From Sabellastarte sp. h YS-2021 (Eukaryota > Annelida > Polychaeta > Sabellida > Sabellidae): a stretch of 64,000 bases of DNA. The notes below the pieces were generated by a model that did not search any database, was not told the DNA's origin, and saw only the letters and a list, made by a program, of their open reading frames with translations. Both the position numbers and the translations under genes were made by a program. Below are positions 49,001 to 61,000 of the stretch, piece by piece (the first letter of the stretch is position 1; every line of letters starts with the position of its first letter). Location of the stretch: assembly GCA_964017235.1 (NCBI GenBank), contig OZ024931.1, positions 105,976,221 through 106,040,220 of the forward strand, given 5' to 3'.

Positions 49001-52000
49001 ATTCAGTTATGATGATAAATAGATTTAATCTAATAAGACTTTCATAAGCATGTAATCTGAAAATGGCTCTATATAAGAATTATTGGGAAGGATTGCAGAA
49101 TTCCCCTCCTGGAAGTAGAAAGGCGTAGGTTTTTTCTCATACATGTCAGCAGGTAGACAGGTCAGCAAGTAGACAGGTTGGCAGGTCAGCAGGTAGACAG
49201 GTCAGCAGGTAGACAGGTTTGCAGGTAGACAGGTTTGCTGGTAGACAGGTTGGCTGGTCAGCAGGTAGACAGGTTTGCAGGTAGATCACATTTGATCCTT
49301 TTTTTGCAATTAATTGAATATATCGCGATAAATATATGAATCTACCTGCCAACCTGCTGACCCGCCGACCTGTCTGCTTGTCTACCTGCCTATCTATCTA
49401 TTATTTATATATATTTCTCATATATATTTCTTTTGACAGAACTACTTTCACCAATTTCTGTCTTCTGGGAGGGGAATTCTGCAATTTAGCCAATTATTGT
49501 CATAAAACGTTGCAACCATTGGACAAGTCTGGCATAATTACATATTTTATGCATAAGTAATCAACATGAAATTATTCAAAGCAACTGGAAATAATAAAAC
49601 TGAGGTGGGCATGTCAATCAAAACAACAGTGGAACATAAAAGTTTCACTTTGTTCTGTGTTAATATTGAGTTGAAACCTATTCACTAAAGTCTCAAGCAA
49701 TTTTATGAATAGTTCACAAAACTCCAGAAAACAAGGTTAATTATCAATGGAAGAGTCTCTCTTATGACCCAAAGTACATGGAAATTCCAAAAATAAGCTG
49801 AAATTTATGTACATTTCCTTGCTCATATTGTGAAATAATGGAAGAATTGATACCCACCTCAGAAAATGAGCAATTCCACAGATTGTGTAAAAAATATAGA
49901 TACTGATAAGATAAGTATAAAATAAGGCCACCTTGACTATGATTTAAGCTGTAATGACCTTTCGTTGGGTTTAGAATATTGTACACTTTACCGATGACCA
50001 GTAGAGCAGCTCTATAGTCTCCAGATGTGTTCCTGTTGATGGTATTCTCTATATCCACATTAGAGATTTTTACATACTCCTCAAACACCATCTGAAGTTG
50101 GTTTGAGCCCTCTGAAGTCATGATTTGGGTGATTCTAGATGAATCTAGACGGATGCCCTTCTCCGCAGCCTCAAACAGCTCCTGTAAAATGGTTAATTAA
50201 TCTAATATGAGAATGATTGTTTGATAAATCTGTCATTTATACCCCTGCTCCACTAGCTGTCATAAATAGGCTAGTTAAAGAATGTTTTTACTGCACTAAT
50301 GATAGTTCATTTAAACAGTCTATCCCCAAGCTATAGAGTTTGAACAAATAAAATCTGGGAATTCACCTAACTATAAAATAACAGAGTGGTTTGGTATTTG
50401 TTTGTGAGTTTTTACATACCTAGTATCACTTACTTTAGCTTGTCTTTGGGCCTTGTAACAATCCACTGTGGTGCGTTCTTGTCTCATTTCCTGTGCAAAA
50501 AATAGAAATAAGTATTTAAGCTACTGGTCTCATGTTACCCTCTTACCCTGAGGGTTCAAATATGCCCTGTTGGATACTGTGAGACATAGACGATATATGA
50601 AAAGGCCCAAAGATAAGAAGTCATTCAAAACAGACTGTTAGTTGTCTAAAGGTTCAGGAGAAATAATGCCTAAGAAAAAGTATGTAAAGACAAAATATTG
50701 AAACAAAACCAATTAATAGCAAGATGGCAGCACTAATATGTAAACTAAAAGTTATGGAACTGTAAAATTTAGTAATTGATCAATTTATTAATTAAAGTAT
50801 ATCTGGCATTGGAGATAGCACAATTAGGTAAAAGTGCATATAATAATTGTTGCAGCAATTCATATAGCTTTTGATAGGAGAAATATGTCTTAAATGTGGC
50901 AGTAGAAAACATTCTGGCAAGAGCCAAGGTCAAAGGTCACATCAAAGTCACCCAGTGACATTGCACACCTACACCCTCCAACAAATAAACCTACCAAGTA
51001 ACAACTTCCTACACCTAACAGTTTCTGAGATATAGCCCAGATAAGATTTTAAGGGTTAAGGTCACTATGTCAATGTAAAAATGTCAAATGGAGGTCACAC
51101 CATGATGTTGCACACCTACACTCTCCAAGCAATGACTCTACCAAGTAGCAAATTCTTACATATTACAGTTTCTGAGATATAATGAGTTTAAAGTTTGGGA
51201 TCACCACAGCAAGGTCAAAGCAAGGTCACGCCATGACTTTTTAATACCTAGACCCCCAACTAATAGCCCCACTTAATATGAACATCCTGCACCTAATAGT
51301 CTCTAAGATTCAGCCTCCTGCCACTCATCCACCAGCCCAGACAGATGCTATGGGTCAAAACGATAACAGCATAGCCTTTAAAAGCTATGGGATAAAAACA
51401 AAATGCTAAAAGCATACAATTTCAAAATAAAAACCTATTTTTATAAAATAAAAACTGTAGATTATTATATTTTGGTCAATTAATAAATGCACATTTAATT
51501 CTTAGCTGATATAAGATTTACTTTTCAGATAAAGAAATTGGATCAGAAAAAAATATGCCAAAGCTAATAATAGTGTTTGTATTAAAAACTTTTTTTATTA
51601 GTATAGCAGACTTTCATTATATTTTTGTCTCTTTACAGTTTTTCTGGTGTTGGTGTTTAATTGATCAAACTTAAAAATGACATATTCCATAGATATAACA
51701 TATATCACTGGTATCAAAACTGCATACTCACTTGATATAAATTAAGCAAAAGTTGTTTTAATGCTCCGGAGGTTTCAGCAATTATGTCCTTTTCCAGATC
51801 TCGTTTATAAACTATAAAAAAAAAATTATTGAGATATATATAGGACAATTCATATCCGTGCACTGGAGCAAGCTTGTTGTAAAATTTCTGACTTGGGATA
51901 CAGTCTATTCTCACACTACTAAATTATTGTATTGACACACAGTAAGATAAAGTAGCAGGGGGCCTCGGTGGTGCAGTGGTAACACACTCGCTCCCACCTC

Positions 52001-55000
52001 TGAGGTCGGCGATTCAAACCCCGTACTTTCTGTGGGAAAGTTGGTAGTGGCTTACCAATGGTGAGCAGTTTATAGTGCAGACCCTTGACCAACTGTATGT
52101 GCTGGTTTCCTCTGCCCATAAAACTAACCATTGCGATATGACCTACACAGCATTGAAAGCGACGTAAAACCCCAAATAAACAATTAAATAAAGATAAAGT
52201 AGCAAATACGAGTCTCCAGTGAAAGGTCAAAGCTTAGAATTATGTCCTTTATAAAAAGCTAAGATCATATCAGGACAGTACAACAAGAACATTCTTCATG
52301 TTGGATTTGAATCTATGATAACAAAACCCACCATAAATTGATGAGCAGAAGCCAGTAAGGCCATCTACATTGATGGGGTTCTCTCATACCTGCCTCCATT
52401 CCCGGGAGACAAACACTTTCACAGGACACTAGGTCCTTCTTAGCTGGTAATCTCTCCTATCCTTATGCTGGAGCTAGTCTATTGTTTCAATGGCAAGACA
52501 TCAGTATCCCAGGTGAAGATTGTGAAATCACAATATTAGTATTATCATGGATCCTCAGGGCCAATTGCCTCAATGAATGTTAAAAGACTAATACTGAGGA
52601 ATTAAGTTTTTGTTACAGAGAGATCAGCTAAAACTGTAAAGTAAACTATGTGGCAAACTCTGTTTTATATCCACATGTATTAGTAAGATATAGTGGGGTT
52701 TTAAGGTTTCTTCCAATCATTATGGTCTTAGTTTTAGTACACATATGTACTAGAACAATCTTCTACTCAGGAGGTTCTGTAACAATAGAATTATTATTAT
52801 TAAACCATCTGACTATGGATCAAAAGGGGAAAACAGGAAACTGATAATAACAACAAATAAGCTGGCTAGATATGGATGGTTTTAAAGGTGACAGTGCCCT
52901 CATGTTTAACCTTATGTTGAATTTTACTGCAAGCCAAATGTGTTTGTGCAGCAGCTAGGGTGTTAAGGGGCTCACTTGATGCATAATACTTTAAAATTGG
53001 TCAATTTAGTCTAAACGAAAGAAACTCCATTTACAAATAGAAAGTACTTATAGATTTCACTCAGATTGATTTTTTTTTTGTATTAAGATTAGGATCTCTC
53101 CTGAAATGTAATCACTTCTTTCTTTAGTCAGTCCCCACCCACATAAAAATTTCAAAACAATCCATTCATTACCTTTGCACCTAATGGAAATGCAGACAAA
53201 CAAATGCACCTAATAATATAATCTCCTAGTTGAGGTAATAAATGATAATTCTTTAAAATAAAATATTATGCCTAGAAGTCAAGATATTTTGAGCAACCCT
53301 TGAGTAACCTCAAACATGAGTTTGGAAGATGAAGGCCTTACTCTGCCAACTTTATTACCTTCCTACAACCCAACTGGTTTGAATTAACCCATTCTAGTAC
53401 AAACCTTGATTAACAAATCAATCATTCTGCAACCTAATAGGTTTGGCTTAATCCATTCTAGCGCAAACTTTTATAAACAAATTAATCTTTCTGCAATCTA
53501 ATAGGTTTTCCTGCATTCTCACACAAACTTTTATAAACAAATCAACCTTTCTGCAACCCATTAGGTTTGACTTAATTCACTTTAGTACAAACTTTGATAA
53601 ACAAATCAACCTTCTTTCAACCTACTAGTTTTGACTTAACCCATTCTAGTACAAAACTTGTTAAATAAATCAAAGAGTTCAGAAATTTGTGCAGTATGTC
53701 AGGGTTAGTAACATTAAATGGGACAGCCACTGGGTGACAAAGATCGGAATGACTAGACCGTTTCATTCTTATAAAAGATATGAACCAAGATATGAACATA
53801 GCCACATACATTTTTCACATACTCACTTGCTTTATATTCATTTTTAATAGCCTGAATTTCTGCATTAGTCCGTGTGTACAGTATCTCTGCCAGAGTTTCT
53901 TCGTTTGTCCCAGCGCCCTATGAAAATACTTTTTACATTTAATGGTGGTCTATAAATTTTATTGAGTCAGGTAATTACTAGTTCAAATTTAACCTATAGA
54001 CTAATTATAAAAATATATATAGCAACAAAATTAATAGAAACTGGGAACTAGACAGGCCAGATCAACAATCTTATTAAAAGTAAAGATCACATAAAAGGCA
54101 AGTCATACAGCCGAAAAGATAAATCCTATGACCTATTTCCAACTGCTATGATTCATACCCAGTAAACATTTGTGGGTTTTGCAAACATTTGATAGGAACG
54201 TTTAATAGGTATAAAAACCATTTATAATAGAATGTTTTAAAACGTTTTATGTATGTCGTTTATTAAATGTTTAATGATAAATGTTAGAAAAATGTTACAA
54301 ATGCATATATAAATATCTGAATAATAATGGGGTCAGAGGTCAAATTCAATACCTTTTTAAGGTTGCTCACTAATGAAAATATTATTTTTATGTCTAAAAT
54401 TGTAAGATAGTGGCTTAAAAATTGAGCCCCCATTCAATTCTTACTTTTAGGGATTGCATGTGGGGCAATTTTTGACAAAGTCCTCTAAAATCCCCTATTA
54501 TTGCTCACCACCATCTTTGTTTGGACATGTTTGAAGGTGAAGGTTTAATAAGCATTCTGAAAATATGGGTTTAAAAAACGTTTTGACAGAATGTTTTTAA
54601 ACATTTGATAAACAATGTTTTTAAACATTTTAAGTGTATGTTCTGACTATAAAACACTTCATGATGAATGTTTGAAAAACATTCTAACATAACCTTCATT
54701 TCTTTAGCTATTTTGTAAATGTGAGTTATTTTATAAATGTTTAGTAAACATTTTCAGTAAAAACATTTGTATATAGAATGTTTATAAAATGTTTTTAAAC
54801 ATTACAGTGTAAACGTTTGCTTGGAAACATTTAGAAAACAATAAAATAGGATTTAAATAGGTTTTAAAAATGTTTTGTAAACATTTAAACTATTTTAAAA
54901 CATTTCTAATGTTTACTGGGTAATGATTACAGCATCAAGGCCCAATAACTCTTGTTGTGACTACTTGGGACTTAAATGCTCACTTGCAGAGGTTTCCAAA

Positions 55001-58000
55001 CATGTTTTTAAAAATGTGACGAGCATCTTCAATTGCCAGAAATATGCTCTCGACCTTTAAAACTGAAAAAATAGGTTGTCCGATAAAGACTATACCCAGG
55101 ATTAAATCATGGATGTTGCAAGGAGCCAACCCATGAGAGTTGAACAATTAAAAGATGGGAGCATGCATTAACCTTTACAAGCAACACATGCTATGAATTA
55201 ACACATAAAGTTACCATATCTTTGACATTTGGGACTAAGTAATAAGTACATGCATATTATAATAAAACGAACCTCCTTCTAATGGGCTGTTCCAGGTTGG
55301 CGAGCTGATCGTAAAACTAATTCCCAATTGGAAATAAGGAATCATTCATGATCCAGGGGTATGGTTTAAGATAGATTAAAGATAGGTTTAAGATCTCATC
55401 CTGGTAGCTTTATTATAAATGCAGAGATCGCGACGCATATATATATATATATATGTGAATAATATGTACTGTATATATGACATTATAGGCTGTGGGCAGT
55501 TGTTGTTAAATATATTATGTTTAAATAAAAAAAGTATGTTCCCTGAAAAGTTCACACAAGGTTTACTAACCTTAAAAGATCGACTTAAGGTGAAAAAGAA
55601 AGGCTTAAGATAGGTGTTACAAGGAAAAGATTGCTTTGAGACTGATAAGATGGGTTTAAGATCACTGTAAGACTAAAAAAGATGACTTTACAAGTGAAAA
55701 CATAGGTTTAAGATGATAAAAATCTGATAAGGATCGGGAGAAGTGTGCGATAATTTCAGAAAGTTTAATATTGGTGCAAAATTTCCATAATGCCTACACA
55801 TGATGGCTCTGCGATGGCTTTAAAATCATTGTGATTGTAAAGATCTGCCTCCCGAAATGACATTTTACATGGTCGTAAGCCTATCACAAAGCATTATCAC
55901 CAAGGTGGAACATCCCTATATGAGGTGGAATGCTAAGTATTAAGCCTTTTAGTAACAGAAACATACAAAGAATTTTATCAGTCTAGATTAAGAGGAGCCC
56001 ACTCCACGAGCCTATCAGAATACCTAATATGATTGAAGAAGTTGATAACGACATATGAATGTCTTGGCTTACTTATTTCAATTACTGCAAAGTTTCAAAT
56101 AAGTTGTTTGCATTTTTTTCTTCTTATTTTTTTCTTTGGGGGGGGGGGGGGGGGGGGGGGGGTAATTTCACAGTTATGTTGAAATTCAGAAGTTCACATT
56201 TCCTATTTTTACCATCATAGCCATTCTCAAGTGTTTGGCATCATAAGCTCTGGCTTCCTCCATCAAGGCAACGATAACACTTTCAAAGTTGCCACTCACT
56301 TCACTCTTCAGTTGTTCAGTAAGATCCTGTATAATAAACAAACATCCTTTCAGTGAAGCTTTGATAAATATCATATGAAAAATTCTCATACGTGTAGAAG
56401 CAAATATCAAAGATATATTAGACAGTGTCTTCCATTGCAGTTTATGCTGTCATCTGGAATTTCTGATAAAGTTCCTTGCTTATATCGGCTCCATCAACAC
56501 TTTTCCTTCTGGTGATTCCCCCTATACCTCACAGCTGGTTAAAGAATCAGACTTGTGTTTGATTCCCAACAAAGGGGCATATGACAATTTACAGGGCAGA
56601 GAGCCTTAAGGTCCCTCTCACGGCCAGGAGTACTGATGAGTAATAAATTACTAATAATGTGTTCATGTATGACCTCATGAGGACAGGCCTGACTTGAGGG
56701 GAGGTATATAACAGAGTTCTGTTTAACGGAATTATCAACACAATGCCATACTGACAGTATTGGAAAGCATTTCAAATGATTTGTAGTTCAAAAATGTTGA
56801 CAAGAATAACTTTTGCAAAAAAAAAAGATTATTAAAATCACCATGATGCAGTTACTGTTGATAATTTAAGACTATCAAAAAGTAGCAGGCCTCTCAAAAC
56901 CCAAACTCTTATATGATGCAATTAGTTAATGAAATACATGTTACCCTTTTTCAGTAATTTTTCATATAAAATATTAAGCACCAAATGCATTTTAATATCT
57001 CTTGTCTTGCCTGTTTGTGGAAGATAAAAATCACAAAAATTCCTAATGTTTTTTGCCACATCACTGCCAAAACTTATTTGACCCTTTATTTGAATACACT
57101 AAATATTGTTGAAAAAATTTCATATTTTCTTGACCTTTTACTGACAGACAGGGCGATAATGCAGTGGACTCTAAGTAAAAGCAGGAAGCACAGAGGTGTC
57201 ATTGAACTAATACTGAAGTCCTATCATCTCAAAATAATGTAATTTTATGATTATAAGTGGATGGACCTAAAGAGTGAAAGATAAATTAGAAGCTAATCCT
57301 GTGAAACTGGAGGTTCTACATATACAGAGTCAACTATATAAGTTTTATTACATACATGAACAACTGAAGAAAACAGGATATAGTTTTCAGGGGTCATTAG
57401 AAAAAGTTCCATGCACAGTAAAATTTTTATAACTAGGACCAGTGTGAGTCAAGATTGGTTATAATATGATCTACCTACTGTCTACTGATGTTTTTCAGCT
57501 AGGTATAATGTTCACATTCTCATGGAAAATTTTGATCCTCCAAATTGCTTCCAAAGCCAAGAGAAATTATTGATGCATAGCTGTATCTCAAGTTGTTGAA
57601 GTCATTGATAATTAATTTGAGAAAAAATATGTACCGTTTTGGAACGAATAATACGTATATGTTTGGGTAATAGTAGAAGTTAACCATAAGTCCAATTAAA
57701 TCCTGTGGCGACTAGAAATTCTATCTATATGCAGAGTCGTTTGTACAATCTTCTTTTAGTAAGAATAATGAGTAATATATCATGACATCAATTAATTCAA
57801 AGAGGAAACAATTACACTGTAACTTTGAAAAGACATTAAGGTTCATAATGCTCTTACCTTTCCATACATGCACTTGTACCTGACTTTGATATCTTGACGT
57901 TGTTTGTTGCTTCTGTTTGCCAGCAAATTGATGATTGTATCTTCATCTGTGCCTACGAAAAAAGAGTAACCTTAATTATCCAAACCACCATGTTTCAGTT

Positions 58001-61000
58001 CAATGATGCCTTTTCATCCCAGTAAGGACTAGCCAAAAAAGGTTTTACTGATTATTATTTTAATGTGTTCTTAATCAAATTATTTGGAATTGATGTTTTG
58101 TATTTGTATTCAAACTAAAGATGAAGAAAAATTGTAAGGAAAGAGAACAAAAAGTTTGAAAATATTGGTCAACTTTTGACAAATGTTTTACTAGTTAGTT
58201 GTCAGTATCTGAATGATATACCATATTATATTTCAAACAACTCATTTTCTTGGTAATTTATCACATAAATGAAATAAAAAATGAATTTACAATATCCTAT
58301 TGGGATGGGGGTTTGGTCATGTGACAATTTGGCATGTTAACTTCAAGTGGAAAATGTATTTTATTGCATTGAGAAGGTTATAATTTGTTGGTACGTCTTT
58401 TTGTGAAGTAACCTTAAAACTTAACTTTTGTGCCAATGCATATGTAAATAAAAAGAACCCCCTTTGCAGTACACACATACAGGTGCAAAGAAGGCCTATG
58501 TTTTCAAGCTGTGTTAAATTACCATCATGATGATAATTAAGCAGTAATCACACCAGAGTGATTCACCTACTTAGTTTTTTCTCAATGATTGTTTACAGAC
58601 AGATGTTGCATAAGCAGCTTAAGTACAAAACTACCATTCGACAGCTTTTCCATCAATTAACATGTTAAAAAAATCTTATCAGATATTATTAGATATTCTA
58701 ATACATTTTATATGTTCTGGACACACTCTGCAGTGGGTAACACTCGCTAGCCTTCTGTATTTGGATTTCTGGGTTCAATTCTGACCTTGACCTCAAGTTG
58801 AACACTTGATACTTTATGGACAATAAATTGTGGTTTTCAATGCAGAATCTTAACCCTGCTTTCTCCAAGAGATGGAGTGATTTAAGTGAATTAAGTTATC
58901 ACAAATGATCTGTTGTATTTAGAAGGTACCTCTTTGTGTAACTAAAATCATTTTACCAAGTGACCTTACGAGGAAGCACAATTACCTGTAGGTGATTTAA
59001 GTGATGTTAGTGATGGTGATTTTACCCCCCCCCCCCCCCCCCATCCAAATAGTCCTCCTGTTGAGTCAAATCTCAGGGGGTCATGAAAGTACTCCAGGAT
59101 TAATAGATATCAGGTACATTTCAACAGAAAAGAGCCTGTTTGGATTTAGTATTTATCTAATTCCACTTAAATGTGAATTCTGCTTATGAGAGTTATGAGT
59201 GAAGGGATTGTACTGCATTTTCTTATATAATTACCTTGGCCATACATGGCTCTCCGCAATGTTTCTGAGTCACTCTGGTCATCAAAATTGGGGTAAGGCT
59301 TCACTGTTCCTTGAGTCTGAAGAACATCATGGGTATCAATCATTTGAAGCATCATATGGGTTTTTGTCATTGGGTAATGTCACCATTATATACATTTTTA
59401 AATCTTTTAAATTTGATTCCAACAGAAAGACACCAAGGATATCAAATACCATTCTTATAAATGTTAGCAATATGAGACCTAACACCAGTTAACCATTGGG
59501 TACATAGCCTTGTGACGCTAAATATTGATTATTTTAATACCAGATGACATCAACATACATGCATATTTCCAAAAATATTTGTCCCAAGTTTTGTCCAATC
59601 TAAAGAAATCAATGGCTTAGATAAAGGCCTATTTAAGTGGTCATGATGTTGACAAATGTGGCAAATGATTACAAGGCTCTCACAAAGGTCACAGTAGAGT
59701 TAAAATCTGGATGATGTCAACATCTGGGAAATGCTGGAAGTTGATCCTAATGTGATAGATGATAAAGGACTGCAAACACTCAACGTTGACTCTCTTACAA
59801 AGAATTTTTAGGAAGAATCTACATTTCAGCAATTGTATAACAAGTACAGTTAACAAGATTGATTTAAAAAAGTTCCTACAACCCTGCTTTACAAACAGTT
59901 GACCCTAGTTTTAGGTGGAAAACAAAGGATGAGAAAATTTTATTATTTTACTAAAATTAGAAGAGAACAGGGAAAATTTGACTGGAAAATGCCCAACTTA
60001 AGGCCTGTACCCACCAAACTGATCCAATATGTTAGGATAAGTCCAGATACAAGACCTCATTAAACTGAAGACATCTGTGAAAGAATTCTTAAAACTGATC
60101 CAGAAAGTTTTGTTAATTTAAACTGAATTCCTCTGTTTTATACCGACAGACCTGATAAAAGTTTAATAATTCTTCCAATAAAATACTTTTGTGTCATAGA
60201 GGTGAAAATCAAAGTTATATCATGTAAGTTTGTACTTTATTATTGTGTCATCTCATATCATAATTGCCGTATCCTGGTGTACAAGTTTATTCATACTGGT
60301 TTCCCAAAATATTTCAAATTCACTTCCTGAAGACATTCGTGCATCACCCACTATTGCCTCTTTTAGAAAGAAGCTCAAGACCTATCTCTACGCAAAGGCT
60401 TATCCTCCTTAGCTCATTTTCTCTTATGGCTTCTCCATGGTGCTGACCCATTTCTGTCCCTGGACATTCAATTTGCATATCGCTATTTGTCTTATTCCGC
60501 CTTAGAGTCCACTACTTAATGGAGATTAAGCGCTATAAAAGTCAAATTTGAATTAGAATTAGCATATAGGCCTTAAGACTTGATAGTTAATTCAACTTAC
60601 TTCTGGGAGTTCCTTAATCAGAATTATACTGAGAGAGATTCCTCTGTATGTGATGCTGACCAAGACTCACCTGGCTTTCTCCACTCAGAGACAGGTCTGA
60701 CATTGCTGTTGAGGCAGTGTCAGGGTCTGACAGAGGCTGTTGTCCATATGGCTGCGGCTGACCATATGGCTGCGGCTGACCATATGTAGGGCCTCCAGTT
60801 TGTGAGGGCGGGTGATATCCTGATGGGGGTGGAGGATAACCCATTGGTGGAGGTCTGTTTGCTCCTCCAGCAGCTGTACCAGGGTAGCCAACATAAGATG
60901 GAGGGGGAGAGGATGGATCGTATGGAGCAGGAGGTCCCTGCAAAGCAGGCATGATGAAATATAGTGCAATTGATATGGAACAGATGAAGCACTTTTATCC

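Noticed and set aside
49146..49352. 68-codon open frame with repeated CLPADLPT text
   Set aside because: It is a translation of the CAGGTAGA minisatellite in a foldback element.
51958..52025. tRNA gene
   Set aside because: A and B boxes are present, but there is no proper cloverleaf, and the sequence continues into a SINE body with a target duplication.
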